A stretch of 64,000 bases of DNA from Gammaproteobacteria bacterium (GCA_024225395.1 JAAEMR010000164.1:36314-100313); one strand, 5' to 3'. Positions 46,356 through 55,816 are shown, counted from the stretch's first letter. Notes: a model not told the origin generated them from the letters alone. Translations and numbers: made by a program.

Positions 46356-47776
46356 GACTGGTTTTGCTTGAGAGACTTGAATGCTTCGAGAGCTGCGTTA
46401 CGGGATTGCTTCAAATCAACGATTGGTTTGGGGTAAGTGGACCCCAGCCTGATTCCATTTTCATTGAGTAAAGGCTCCGGCGCTTCCCATGGGCTGAATA
46501 GGTTTTTATTGGGTAGCGATGCAATTTCGGGGATATATTTGCGTATGTAATCCCCTTCAGGATCAAACTTTTGACCTTGTGTAACCGGGTTGAATATTCG
46601 AAAGTATGGGGCTGCATCAGCACCACAACCTGCAATCCATTGCCAACTGGCGCTATTATTCGCCAGATCAGCATCAATCAATGTATCCCAAAACCAGCGC
46701 TCTCCATGATGCCAATGCAAGCGCAGGTTTTTAACCAGAAAAGAGCCTACAATCATGCGTACACGATTATGCATATAACCGGTTTGCCAAAGTTCGCGCA
46801 TACCGGCATCGACCATGGGCACACCAGTTTGCCCTGTTTGCCAGGCCCTTAACAGGTCGCTGTCTTGCTGCCATGGAAATGCATCGAACTTAGGCTGTAA
46901 ATTTTTTGTGGGAAGATCAGGGTTGTGGTAAAGCTGGCTGTAAGAAAATTCACGCCATCCGAGCTCACTACAGAAATGCTCAATATGCTGATCATCACCG
47001 ATACCCTTAACTTCATACCAAAGTTGATTTGCAGAAATTTCACCGAAATGAAGGTAGGGTGATATGCGCGAAACATGCTGTCTGGAAGGAAAATTTCGTC
47101 CGTCTTTATAGTGAAACAGTCCCTCGTCGAGAAATTGCTGAAAACGATCATAAGCGCCTGCTTCTCCCACTTGCCAGTGTGGCTCCAGTTCGCTGTCCCA
47201 GTGAATATCGGGCAGGAGTTTCAAGGTACCCAGTTCAACACAGCCTTGTTTGTCTTTCAGATAGTGTGTCTTTTCAGGTGCAGGCAGTGGCTTGCGTGGC
47301 GGCACACTGCCCAAACATCCTTTGCGATAAAACGGGGTAAATACTTTATAAGGCGTACCATCACCTTTTTTGATGGTCCAGGGTTCCCAAAGCAATGATC
47401 CGTTTAGACTATTGGCCTCTATGTCTTTGGTGGTTAATTGTTTTTTAATCAATGCATCGCGATGCATACGCCAGGGTTCATAACAGCGATTCCAGAACAC
47501 GGCTTTCACATTGAAGCGAGAGATTATATCTTCAAGAATATCCATCGGATTGCCGGAATAAATCGATAAACGACCACCCAGAGAAGCATTAAGAGATGCT
47601 AGTGACTGATGCAGCCACCAACGGCTGGCACCACCCATGGCATAATCATCGGCATTATCATCATCGAGTATGTAGATGGGTAATACGCTGTCATAAGCCG
47701 AAGCCTCATAAAGGGCCGGGTTATCTGAAAGACGCAAATCTTGCCGAAACCAGTGGATAGCAATCTGTTTTGTCAT
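46352..47776 (-). CDS. phrB: deoxyribodipyrimidine photolyase (class I CPD type)
   Basis: A 474-residue light-driven repair enzyme for cyclobutane pyrimidine dimers. N-terminal antenna domain opening IHWFRQDLRLSDNPAL. C-terminal FAD domain with SRISPYLHFGEIS, GMRELWQTGYMHNRVRM and WASQ-type segment here NSASWQWIAGCGADAAPYFRIFNP (in part), all conserved in class I photolyases. Paired with a second photolyase-family gene, so both UV lesion types may be repaired. Confidence 0.94.
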   Translation of the reverse strand: MTKQIAIHWFRQDLRLSDNPALYEASAYDSVLPIYILDDDNADDYAMGGASRWWLHQSLASLNASLGGRLSIYSGNPMDILEDIISRFNVKAVFWNRCYEPWRMHRDALIKKQLTTKDIEANSLNGSLLWEPWTIKKGDGTPYKVFTPFYRKGCLGSVPPRKPLPAPEKTHYLKDKQGCVELGTLKLLPDIHWDSELEPHWQVGEAGAYDRFQQFLDEGLFHYKDGRNFPSRQHVSRISPYLHFGEISANQLWYEVKGIGDDQHIEHFCSELGWREFSYSQLYHNPDLPTKNLQPKFDAFPWQQDSDLLRAWQTGQTGVPMVDAGMRELWQTGYMHNRVRMIVGSFLVKNLRLHWHHGERWFWDTLIDADLANNSASWQWIAGCGADAAPYFRIFNPVTQGQKFDPEGDYIRKYIPEIASLPNKNLFSPWEAPEPLLNENGIRLGSTYPKPIVDLKQSRNAALEAFKSLKQNQS

Positions 47777-47874
47777 GTGTCACTGCCTGTCCAGTTGAAG
47801 ATCTGCAATTTTATCATTTGTACTTTTAAGGGTCTTGTCGTTGTCGAGGTCGCTATGATTTACCATCGTTACTC

Positions 47875-48279
47875 CTAAGAAAACAAAGCAGCAAATACGA
47901 TTGAACATGAAGCGCCAAAAGTGAGTACGTAGCGCATTTTTATCAACCTGGCCGGGTAGAGGGGCTTCAACTTCCAGGATTCATAAAAAAGTTGAAGGGC
48001 AAGTAATATAGCGGCCCAGATCAGAATAGCGGTTGATTCATGCAGCAGCAGTATGATCCATGCGGCAAGCATGATTAAATTTGATACCAGGGCTACTTGC
48101 CAGTTTAGTGAATAATAAATGCTGGCTGCCCACAGTGTGCCTGCAAGAAAGCTGATAATTAACGTCGAATAGCCGATGAGAACAAACTGAGCCATTGGCC
48201 AGCCGGCAATCTGCAGCATGGCAAGTCCGATAAAAGGTATCAGGCCAGAATATCCAAGAATATAGTGTATTTTTTGCAT
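47875..48279 (-). CDS. DUF3429 family membrane protein
   Basis: A 134-residue membrane protein with about four or five helices (ILGYSGLIPFIGLAML, FLAGTLWAASIYY). The pattern matches DUF3429, a family often found near photolyase genes. Function unknown. Located 98 bases before the photolyase start in the same direction. Confidence 0.8.
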   Translation of the reverse strand: MQKIHYILGYSGLIPFIGLAMLQIAGWPMAQFVLIGYSTLIISFLAGTLWAASIYYSLNWQVALVSNLIMLAAWIILLLHESTAILIWAAILLALQLFYESWKLKPLYPARLIKMRYVLTFGASCSIVFAALFS

Positions 48280-48359
48280 ACTTATTTTGCTGAATATATG
48301 TTTCTCAAAACTGTGTTTTTAGTCAGTCATTATTGACCGGAGCCTGCTTGATTTTTTAA

Positions 48360-49022
48360 TTAAAATATTGCATCCAGATTTGAGCGGTTATCTATCGATA
48401 TCTTATGGAGCTTGGCACTTTTATCATTTAAAAGTGTTTCGATTTTACCGGTTAATTTTCCACTCAGTGGTTTAGTCATGCTGCTGTAAGATTCAACAAC
48501 CCGACCTTGTTGATCAACAAGGTATTTGTGAAAGTTCCAGCGCGGTTTACTACCACTTGCCTTGATCAATGCCTGGTAAATCGGATCCGCTTTATTTCCG
48601 GTAACTTTTGTTTTTTCATACATGGGAAATTCAATAGCATAGGTATTGACACAAAAGTTACGAATCTGTTTTTCTGAACCGGGCTCCTGGCCACCAAAGT
48701 CATTAGATGGGAAGCCGAGGACAACCAGACCCTGGTCGCGGTAACGTTTATACAGGGTTTCCAGTCCTTCATATTGATCGGTGAATGCACACTTGCTGGC
48801 GGTGTTAACAATCAGCATCACTTTACCAGCGTACTGCTCACAGATATTATCAATTTGTCCTCCCGCAAGCCTGCGTTTACTAAACACCTGGCCAGCGGAG
48901 CACAGTTGCGCCGAGGGCTCACTGGCATGAGCTGTATTGATAACAGTATGAGAAAGCAGGGAAACAATCGGCGTAAAGAAAAGACTTAAGAAAATAAATT
49001 TTGTCATGGTTGAATTAATCAT
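48360..49022 (-). CDS. exported glutathione peroxidase family protein
   Basis: A 220-residue thiol peroxidase. Signal peptide to about residue 32 (NTAHA/SEPS), so periplasmic. The active-site cysteine is in NTASKCAFTDQYEGLE (Cys, not selenocysteine). The partner residues are in FPSNDFGGQEPG (Gln) and PRWNFHKYLVD (Trp, Asn). It should reduce lipid or hydrogen peroxides, probably with thioredoxin-like donors, as is usual for Cys-type enzymes. Linked to the photolyase block, suggesting a photo-oxidative stress locus. A tail of ~20 residues is not conserved. Confidence 0.9.
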   Translation of the reverse strand: MINSTMTKFIFLSLFFTPIVSLLSHTVINTAHASEPSAQLCSAGQVFSKRRLAGGQIDNICEQYAGKVMLIVNTASKCAFTDQYEGLETLYKRYRDQGLVVLGFPSNDFGGQEPGSEKQIRNFCVNTYAIEFPMYEKTKVTGNKADPIYQALIKASGSKPRWNFHKYLVDQQGRVVESYSSMTKPLSGKLTGKIETLLNDKSAKLHKISIDNRSNLDAIF

Positions 49023-49313
49023 CAGTATATACCTCGTATAGTTTCGAATTATTTTACTGATAGCTTGTTATTGAATTGTCAATTTTATGTGAAAATTTCG
49101 TCAAGATTTGAAGGAGCATCGAACTAACCCGTTACCACCATGGGTAGTTTTCTCCATCAAAAAGCTGCTGCGGTCTCAACTACTAGAGGTTTTTATCTTA
49201 GTACCTTCATACCCGGACATAAATGTTGTACGCTAACATGACATATAATATGTGGCGTTTGAATGTATTATTAACACACTTACTGCTGTATAACACTATT
49301 TACAGGAATACAT
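49023..49313. promoter_or_regulatory. divergent promoter region with degenerate LacI-type site
   Basis: Upstream of the LacI-type gene, 49223-49239 reads ATGTT-GTAC-GCTAACAT. The right half GCTAACAT equals the half-site of the operators at 54444 and 60311. The left half is imperfect and the spacing one base longer. TATAAT follows at 49244-49249, so a bound repressor would cover this promoter (autoregulation). A TTGACA-like hexamer on the other strand (49077-49082) might serve the peroxidase gene. Confidence 0.45.
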
Positions 49314-50345
49314 GTGAAATCAAAAAATGACAACGGGAATAAAGAATTAAAAAAGCCCCAGACGACGCTGCGTGATGTGGCTGTTGCCGCTAATGTCAGT
49401 GAGATGACGGTATCCCGCGTCATGAGGAACAGGGGACCCGTTGCAGAAAAAACACGTAAAAAGATTCTGGGTATCGTCGACCAGTTAGGATTTGTCCCCA
49501 ACAAGATTGCAGGGTCTCTAGCTACATCATCATCGAATTTAATTGCTGTCATCGTTCCATCTCTTCGTAACCAGGTATTTACTGAGGTACTTGCAGGAAT
49601 AACTGAACATCTGGAATTAAAAGGATTCAAGCCGGTCATCGGTATCTCCGAGTATGATTCCGACCAGGAGGAGGCGCTTATACGTTCGATGTTGTCATGG
49701 AGGCCATCCGGACTGATTGTATCAAGTATGGCGCATACAGAGCCTACCCGTAAAATTCTGAAAAAAGCCGGCATACCTATAGTAGAAATAATGCGGGTGG
49801 CAAAGGAACCCGTTGATGCTTGTGTCGGAATTGATCATATCAATGCTGGTGTGTTGATGGCACAGCATTTCATGCAAAAAGGTTATCAGCAAATCGGTTA
49901 TGTTGGCTGGAGCAACCGAGATTTGACAGCAGCTAAACGTTTTCAGGGTTTCAGTGAAGAGCTAAAAAAAAATGACCTTGAGATTATTGGTGTGGTGGAA
50001 TTTGACCAGCCAGTTGATATGGAGCGTGGTAAGGAGGGATTAGCTACATTGCTGGCGGATTATCCGAACCTGGATGCCGTTTATTTTCCTAACGATATCG
50101 CTGCAATCGGTGGTTACTTTCACTGCCTGGGAGCTGGTATCGATGTTCCCTCAGAACTTGCCATCGGTGGCTTCAGTGGTTTGAAAATCGGTCAGTTAAT
50201 GCCAGTATCACTAACCACCGTGTTAATCGACCGATTTGAAATCGGTCGTCGTAGTGCAGAGATTATTGTAGAGCGCCTTGATGGACAACAGCCAGAGAGC
50301 ATCAATATTGTGGATATAAGCCTGGTCAAGGGAGGTACTACCTGA
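49314..50345 (+). CDS. LacI-family transcriptional regulator of the sugar-acid genes
   Basis: A 343-residue repressor. N-terminal helix-turn-helix at ~18-65: TTLRDVAVAANVSEMTVSRVMRN, with hinge helix NKIAGSLA. The periplasmic-binding-protein fold for an effector follows (residues ~75-335). The wording is close to GntR-type (gluconate) repressors of the LacI family. Start GTG with AGGA six bases before. Palindromes of ATGTTAGC type near its target genes are its likely operators. Convergent with glxR. Confidence 0.9.
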   Translation: MKSKNDNGNKELKKPQTTLRDVAVAANVSEMTVSRVMRNRGPVAEKTRKKILGIVDQLGFVPNKIAGSLATSSSNLIAVIVPSLRNQVFTEVLAGITEHLELKGFKPVIGISEYDSDQEEALIRSMLSWRPSGLIVSSMAHTEPTRKILKKAGIPIVEIMRVAKEPVDACVGIDHINAGVLMAQHFMQKGYQQIGYVGWSNRDLTAAKRFQGFSEELKKNDLEIIGVVEFDQPVDMERGKEGLATLLADYPNLDAVYFPNDIAAIGGYFHCLGAGIDVPSELAIGGFSGLKIGQLMPVSLTTVLIDRFEIGRRSAEIIVERLDGQQPESINIVDISLVKGGTT

Positions 50346-50396
50346 CTGCAGCTATGTTATACGTTCCCCACTCCAGTTTTTAAAGCTACATTTACA

Positions 50397-51323
50397 TCAG
50401 GGAAGGATATCTGGTTTATCTGGCGAAACCCGTATCGATGGATTCTCTTTTTCGTATTCAAGCAACAAGGCACTGTGGTCGAGCCGACCCTGATCATTCA
50501 TGACCATTTTCCTATACTGTTCTAGTACAGACGCCGCTAATGGCAACTTTAACTTTGAATCAGTGGCCACTTTCATCGATCCCTCAAGATCTTTGACGGA
50601 ATATTCCAGCGGCCCGCCTGGTACAAAATCCCGGCTAGCCATTTTTTCTCCATGGATCTCAAGGATTTTGCTTTGGCAATAACCACCCAGCAAAGCTTCA
50701 CGCACCTTTAAAGCATCAATACCGGCTGAAGCAGCCAGCATCATTCCCTCAGTCACGCCACCGATGAAAATATGCACAATAGTTTGATTAACCAACTTAC
50801 ATACCTGACCGGCCCCTTCATCTCCCAGGTGAAATGGATTACCCATCACTTCCAATACAGGACGAGCCTGATGTAAATTAGCTTCAGAGCCACCGACTAG
50901 AATCGACAGGGTTCCGGCTTCAGCCCCGGAAACACCCCCGGTCACCGGTGCGTCGAGGTGTTCATAACCAGCTTCCTTTAGACGGCGGTGATTCTCGCGC
51001 GCAATATCGGGAGCAACAGAACTCAAATCAATCGTAAGGCAGCCCTGAGGAGCATTGGGAACAATGCCCAAATCACCAAAATAAACCGTTTCGATGGCAT
51101 CTGCACCGGCCAGTGATGTCAAGACAATATCAGCATCCTTCACCGCATCGGCAACAGAGTCAGCCACTCGAGCCCCGATCCTGGCCAGTGGCATGCATTT
51201 TTCCAGGGTTAGATTGCGTATTGCTACGGTGTAACCCGCATTCAGCAATCGAGTGGCCATTCTACTACCCATCAGCCCAATGCCGATAAAGGCGATAACT
51301 GGTTTTGTATTGGTTTCAGTCAT
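50397..51323 (-). CDS. glxR: 2-hydroxy-3-oxopropionate reductase / beta-hydroxyacid dehydrogenase
   Basis: A 308-residue NAD(P)-dependent enzyme of the 3-hydroxyisobutyrate dehydrogenase family. Nucleotide motif GIGLMGSRMA near residue 15, substrate motif DAPVTGGVSGAEAG, and the catalytic lysine in QVCKLVNQ. Next to hydroxypyruvate isomerase it fits tartronate-semialdehyde reductase (to D-glycerate). Last gene of idnD-lactonase-hyi-glxR, 41 bases after hyi. Substrate inferred from context. Confidence 0.85.
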   Translation of the reverse strand: MTETNTKPVIAFIGIGLMGSRMATRLLNAGYTVAIRNLTLEKCMPLARIGARVADSVADAVKDADIVLTSLAGADAIETVYFGDLGIVPNAPQGCLTIDLSSVAPDIARENHRRLKEAGYEHLDAPVTGGVSGAEAGTLSILVGGSEANLHQARPVLEVMGNPFHLGDEGAGQVCKLVNQTIVHIFIGGVTEGMMLAASAGIDALKVREALLGGYCQSKILEIHGEKMASRDFVPGGPLEYSVKDLEGSMKVATDSKLKLPLAASVLEQYRKMVMNDQGRLDHSALLLEYEKENPSIRVSPDKPDILP

Positions 51324-51364
51324 TTGTCCGATCTCCCATCATTGTTTACAGGCTTTTTCTGGAT

Positions 51365-52135
51365 TCAACGGTATTCACTCATCCATCCCAACCCTTCATC
51401 AGTCTTTCCCCGGGGACGGTATTCTGCACCGACAAAGCCTTGCCAGCCCATGTCATCCAGTGCTGTAAGCAGGTAAGGATAATTCACCTCCCCGCTATCC
51501 GGTTCGCCACGATCAGGTACCGCTGCAAATTGCACATGGCCGATGTATGGCAATGCCATCTCCAGTCTTTTCGTCAGGTCACCCTGCATAATCTGAGTGT
51601 GATAACAATCGAACATGAGTTTGAGATTCTCTGCCCCGACTGCACGTATCGTTTCCAGCCCTTTTTCAACAAGACTGAAATGATAGCCAGGGGCATCCCG
51701 CTGATTGACCGGTTCGATGACTATACCGATACCATTTTCGGTTGCTTTTTTACAGGCAAAAGCCAGGTTTTCACGAAACACAACCTCTGCCTCTTCAGCA
51801 CCGCCTGTCTTTCCCGGTACACAATTAATATTCCGGCACTTGATTTCAGCGGCATAGGCAATGGCTTCTTCCACATAACCACGGGCTTCTGATTCGCGTC
51901 CCGGCATCGCCATGACACCAAAATCGTCGGGGCCATTGATGCCGAGACGGGTATTGATACCCAGCATTTCGAGTCCGGTTTCCTCGAGCGCAGTAGCGAC
52001 ACTACTCGCTGACGCCACATCATAAGGAAAGTGACACTCTACCGCTTCGAAACCTGCCTTCTTGGCAGCATGTATCGCTTCAGGCAGGCTCAGCTCAGTC
52101 CACAGGAAACCCAGGTTGGCAGAAAATCTTGGCAT
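51365..52135 (-). CDS. hyi: hydroxypyruvate isomerase (TIM-barrel)
   Basis: A 256-residue xylose-isomerase-like barrel. Family features: FSANLGFLWTELSLPEAIHAAKKAGFEAVECHFPYD (in part), metal-ligand segments IVIEPVNQRDAPGYHFS, LMFDCYHTQIMQGD and GAEYRP. Interconverts hydroxypyruvate and tartronate semialdehyde in the classical family. OtnI-like 2-oxo-tetronate isomerases look similar, so a different keto-acid is possible. Confidence 0.88.
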   Translation of the reverse strand: MPRFSANLGFLWTELSLPEAIHAAKKAGFEAVECHFPYDVASASSVATALEETGLEMLGINTRLGINGPDDFGVMAMPGRESEARGYVEEAIAYAAEIKCRNINCVPGKTGGAEEAEVVFRENLAFACKKATENGIGIVIEPVNQRDAPGYHFSLVEKGLETIRAVGAENLKLMFDCYHTQIMQGDLTKRLEMALPYIGHVQFAAVPDRGEPDSGEVNYPYLLTALDDMGWQGFVGAEYRPRGKTDEGLGWMSEYR

Positions 52136-52160
52136 ACTTCAACTCCAGTGTGATTGTGTA

Positions 52161-53288
52161 TCAGGCACCAATAAAACGGATATAGTTAGGAGCAGGAACT
52201 TCCTGTATCTCATCTGTTATTTCCAAAGCACCCGTTTCGATGTCCCGGTCAAAAACCCGGATATGCCCAGAATCCTGGTTAGCCACAATTATGGCTTTTC
52301 CACAGGGCGTAATACCAAAATGGCGCGGGAATTTACCACCGGTCGGAACCAGTCCACTACGCTCCAGCCGGCCATCCTTCAGCACCTTGAATATGGCAAT
52401 AGAGTTATCCCCGCGATTGGAGACATAAAGGAATCGGGCATCGGGTGACAGCTTGATTTCAGACACATAACTGACGTTGTCCCGGTTGTCGATTGTAGAT
52501 TCGTACTGAATTGGGATTAACCTCGGTTTTACCTCCCCTGGCTCACTGGCATCAAGCCGGGCAACACAGACCGTATTGAACAATTCATTCGACACATAAC
52601 AGATATCAAGCTCAGGATGCATAGCCATATGACGCGGTCCAGATCCAGCTTCGAACTCGATCCAGGTTTCTCGTGTCAATTGCCTGGTACTCTCATCCCA
52701 ATGATATTGGAATATGGCATTCTCACCGAGATCAGGAATAAACACCCAGTCATGCCAGAAGTGTGCGCAATGGGCATGCGGCCCAACCTGGCGATTACCC
52801 CAGTGATCTTCACGGTTCTTAACTTGTCGCCACTCACTTTCGGGGCGGTAGTACTGCTTAAAACTCTGAATAACGGCACCCAGTTTTCCATCAGCATCCA
52901 CCTCGCAGACATCGATGATGGCATCCCAGTAATTGATAACAATTGCCGCATCCTTATTGGGAGACAGGGCAAGGTAACAGGTAGAACGTCCGGAAGCCTT
53001 GAATTGATCACGATAGGCCAGCAAACCATCCGGGCTGATTTCATACCGAACTATATCACCTTCATCCTGGATGGTTTCCAGGATGGCGTATAGTGATTTG
53101 CCATCACTGTGGGGAATGAGTACCGCCGGATTAAGAGATTCATAGGTTTCATTGAGTATCAGCTTCCCTTCCCTGTTAAGCGTCATGGCATAGATGCCTT
53201 TACCAGGGATTGGTGCGTAGGGTTGATGGGCAAGTGCGTCGAGATCACTATAAGTGCCCACAAACAGCTTGTAATCTTTATCCAGCAT
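52161..53288 (-). CDS. seven-bladed beta-propeller lactonase
   Basis: A 375-residue propeller of the 6-phosphogluconolactonase-like (lactonase) family, with repeated blades such as FLYVSNRGDNSIAIFKV, KAIIVANQDSGHIRVFD and the GPHAHCAHFW active-site-type segment. Cytoplasmic, no signal peptide. In this cluster it would open a sugar lactone to the aldonic acid before oxidation. Phosphorylated or free lactone cannot be told apart from the sequence. Confidence 0.85.
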   Translation of the reverse strand: MLDKDYKLFVGTYSDLDALAHQPYAPIPGKGIYAMTLNREGKLILNETYESLNPAVLIPHSDGKSLYAILETIQDEGDIVRYEISPDGLLAYRDQFKASGRSTCYLALSPNKDAAIVINYWDAIIDVCEVDADGKLGAVIQSFKQYYRPESEWRQVKNREDHWGNRQVGPHAHCAHFWHDWVFIPDLGENAIFQYHWDESTRQLTRETWIEFEAGSGPRHMAMHPELDICYVSNELFNTVCVARLDASEPGEVKPRLIPIQYESTIDNRDNVSYVSEIKLSPDARFLYVSNRGDNSIAIFKVLKDGRLERSGLVPTGGKFPRHFGITPCGKAIIVANQDSGHIRVFDRDIETGALEITDEIQEVPAPNYIRFIGA

Positions 53289-53348
53289 GGGATTTCCTCC
53301 AGGTCATTGGTTACTAGGCATTGCTTTCAGTTTCTCTTATTCATCACC

Positions 53349-54380
53349 CTAGAAAGAGAGCTGAACCTTCATTGATTGTTGACGATCGTTGGCAGTTTCA
53401 AAGGCGGTTATTGCCTCATCAATCGGAAACACCCCGGTCAACAGTGGATCCAGAGGAATACGCCGGTCACTAATCAATTTGACAGCCCAGGCAAATTCTT
53501 CATGAAATCTGAAATTTCCTGATATTTTGATTTCCTTTGCTACCAACTGGTTAAGAGGTAAATTCACATCTCCACCCAGGCCAAGAAGTATCAGCCTACC
53601 CCGCGGCTGCAAAACATTAAGTGCTGAGCGCAGTGCCATTTCGTTACCCGAGGCCTCAATAACCGCATCGAAGTAGCCTTTATCAGCGCTGTAAGCCTCA
53701 AGCTCTGACGCTTCAGTTGCGACATTGATGGTTTTATCCGCGCCAACAGCCTTTGCACGCTTAAGAGCGTTATCATTGACATCGGTTGCTACCACCTCCA
53801 GCGCACCGTGCATTTTCGCTGCAGCAACGACCAAAGCACCAATCGGGCCGGTTCCGGTGACCAAAACACGCTTTCCAATCAACTTCCCCAACTTATTGAT
53901 TGCAGCTAGTGCCACAGCCAGTGGCTCGGCAAATGCAGCATGCTGGGGGGTAGTGTCACTGCTCAGCCTGAAACACTGGCTGGCATCCACAACCAACTCC
54001 TGGCTAAACGCACCCTGCACATGAGGAAAGCGCATGGCGCTGCCGTAATAACGCATATCAAGACACTGGTTGAACATGGCTGCCCGGCAAAATTTACAGT
54101 TACCACATGGGCGGCTTGGATTTATGGCCACAAGGTCTTGAACATTAAGGCCAGTCACCTCATCTCCTACTACAGAAACGTGTCCTGCTATTTCATGCCC
54201 CAGAATCATCGGTTCACGAAGGCGTATGTCACCAAACCCACCATTGTTATAGTAATGAAGATCAGACCCGCAAATCCCACCTGCACTGACTCTGATCAAA
54301 ACCTGATTACTGCTGGCTACAGGGGATGGCTGTTCTTCGACACGGACATCTTTGGGACCGTGGCAAACAATTGATTTCAT
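53349..54380 (-). CDS. idnD: L-idonate 5-dehydrogenase-like zinc alcohol dehydrogenase
   Basis: A 343-residue medium-chain dehydrogenase. Catalytic zinc residues in GGICGSDLHYY and GHEIAGHV. The structural zinc cysteines are in RPCGNCKFCRAAMFNQC. The NAD-binding VLVTGTGPIGALVVAAAK follows. It matches IdnD, which oxidises L-idonate to 5-ketogluconate. Divergent from idnO, with an operator between. First gene of its operon. Confidence 0.9.
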   Translation of the reverse strand: MKSIVCHGPKDVRVEEQPSPVASSNQVLIRVSAGGICGSDLHYYNNGGFGDIRLREPMILGHEIAGHVSVVGDEVTGLNVQDLVAINPSRPCGNCKFCRAAMFNQCLDMRYYGSAMRFPHVQGAFSQELVVDASQCFRLSSDTTPQHAAFAEPLAVALAAINKLGKLIGKRVLVTGTGPIGALVVAAAKMHGALEVVATDVNDNALKRAKAVGADKTINVATEASELEAYSADKGYFDAVIEASGNEMALRSALNVLQPRGRLILLGLGGDVNLPLNQLVAKEIKISGNFRFHEEFAWAVKLISDRRIPLDPLLTGVFPIDEAITAFETANDRQQSMKVQLSF

Positions 54381-54443
54381 TTCTTATCCTCTCGGAAAAT
54401 GTACTGCACAAGCCCTATTGAATTAGGCATGGAGTTAAAGTAT

Positions 54444-54461
54444 TATGTTAGCGCTAACATA
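54444..54461. promoter_or_regulatory. LacI-family operator between idnD and idnO
   Basis: Perfect 18-bp palindrome TATGTTAGC-GCTAACATA with the central CG of LacI-family sites. It lies 63 bases from the idnD start and 45 bases from the idnO ATG, so one repressor could silence both directions. Confidence 0.85.
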
Positions 54462-54477
54462 TCACAGTTTTGTGATA
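54460..54477. promoter_or_regulatory. second palindrome abutting the operator
   Basis: TATCACA-GTTT-TGTGATA, a perfect 18-bp palindrome that overlaps the LacI-type operator by two bases. It resembles an inverted CRP-type arrangement (TCACA facing TGTGA) and may be a site for another regulator. Confidence 0.5.
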
Positions 54478-54506
54478 GTTTCATCAATTTTCACAATGGA
54501 GGCTCC

Positions 54507-55277
54507 ATGAGCTACAACCAACTTTTTGATTTGACCGGAAAGCGGGCACTGGTAACAGGGGCGGGCCAGGGCATAGGTTTTGAACTAGCTCGTGGACTGG
54601 CCAGTGCCGGTGCTGAAATTATCGTAAACGATATTGATCCAGAACGGCTCAATGCAGCTGCTGGCAAACTTCGTGACGAAGGCGCAACGGTACATGAACT
54701 GGGGTTTGATGTTACTGATACCGAGCAGGTAGCGGTCTCTATTGACCGTTTCGAAAGCGAAACAGGTGCCATAGATATTCTGGTCAATAATGCCGGCATG
54801 CAGTTTCGTGCACCGCTCGAGGAGTTTCCCGTTGATCGATTTGACTTCATGATGCGGTTGAATATCAACTCTGTTTTTTACGTCGGTCAAGCAGTAGCAA
54901 AACACATGATAGAAAGAGGAGCAGGAAAGATTGTAAATATCTGTTCGGTGCAAACCGCATTGGCACGACCTTCCATTGCCCCCTACACGGCTTCCAAAGG
55001 TGCCGTAGCCAATCTGACCAAGGGCATGGCTACAGACTGGGCAAAGCATGGCCTGCAAATCAATGGCCTTGCTCCCGGCTATTTCAAAACTGAACTGACT
55101 TCCGCGCTGGTTGCTGATGAAGAGTTTACGGCCTGGCTAAGCGCCCGAACTCCTGCTGGTCGCTGGGGAGAGGTTAATGAACTGGTGGGTGCCTGCATCT
55201 TCCTGAGTTCTAAGGCCTCAAGCTTCGTTAATGGACACGTGCTCTATGTCGATGGCGGCATTACCAGTTCACTTTAA
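54507..55277 (+). CDS. idnO: gluconate 5-dehydrogenase (short-chain dehydrogenase)
   Basis: A 256-residue SDR enzyme that reduces 5-keto-D-gluconate to D-gluconate. TGAGQGIGFELA is the NAD(P) motif, NNAGMQFRAPL follows, and the catalytic Ser/Tyr/Lys are in CSVQTALARPSIAPYTASKGA. Closest by wording to IdnO/Gno. I start at ATG 54507 because GGAGG lies four bases upstream. The longer frame from 54399 crosses the operator and is wrong. Followed by gluconokinase with overlapping reading frames. Confidence 0.92.
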   Translation: MSYNQLFDLTGKRALVTGAGQGIGFELARGLASAGAEIIVNDIDPERLNAAAGKLRDEGATVHELGFDVTDTEQVAVSIDRFESETGAIDILVNNAGMQFRAPLEEFPVDRFDFMMRLNINSVFYVGQAVAKHMIERGAGKIVNICSVQTALARPSIAPYTASKGAVANLTKGMATDWAKHGLQINGLAPGYFKTELTSALVADEEFTAWLSARTPAGRWGEVNELVGACIFLSSKASSFVNGHVLYVDGGITSSL

Positions 55278-55788
55278 ACAAAAGCCAGTAGTTATCGTCA
55301 TGGGCGTTTCCGGCTCGGGAAAGTCCACAGTCGGTCTGGCCCTGGCGCGGCAACTAGGCCTGCCCTTCCTGGATGCCGATGACTTTCATCCACCAGCCAA
55401 CGTGGATAAAATGTCTCGCGCTATACCTCTGAGTGACGAGGACCGCTGGCCGTGGCTCGCAGCGCTTTCCAGTGGCATGGCCGATGCAGCGGACAGGACA
55501 GGTGGCGTTGTCGCCACCTGCTCTGCTCTGAAGCGATGTTATCGGGAATATCTACTCAAGCAGGTAGCACGCCCCCTGATGTTTGTTTTTCTCGATGGCG
55601 ACCGGGATACCCTGTATGAACGCATGAAACAGCGTAGCGATCATTACATGCCCGTCAGCTTGCTTGACAGCCAGCTTGCAACATTGGAACGGCCGCATGC
55701 TGATGAACCTGCAGCCACATTTTCAGTCTTGAAAAGCATAGATGAATTGATCAGCGAGATTACAGGTAGCCTCAATTCCGCGGAATAA
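55252..55788 (+). CDS. gntK: gluconokinase
   Basis: Phosphorylates D-gluconate to 6-phosphogluconate. ~178 residues. P-loop VMGVSGSGKSTVGLALA, substrate segment LDADDFHPPANVDKMSRAIPLSDEDRWPWL (in part), CSALKRCYREYL and QRSDHYMPVSLLDSQL, all diagnostic of GntK/IdnK. Start ambiguous: ATG 55252 or an ATG at 55231/55246. All lie inside idnO, so translation is coupled. Ends at a strong terminator. Confidence 0.93.
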   Translation: MAALPVHFKQKPVVIVMGVSGSGKSTVGLALARQLGLPFLDADDFHPPANVDKMSRAIPLSDEDRWPWLAALSSGMADAADRTGGVVATCSALKRCYREYLLKQVARPLMFVFLDGDRDTLYERMKQRSDHYMPVSLLDSQLATLERPHADEPAATFSVLKSIDELISEITGSLNSAE

Positions 55789-55816
55789 ACCTGAATCCAG
55801 TCCTTTAGATGGAAAC

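Noticed and set aside
51305..51892. 195-residue plus-strand ORF opposite hyi
   Set aside because: Lies antisense to hydroxypyruvate isomerase, with no signal of its own.
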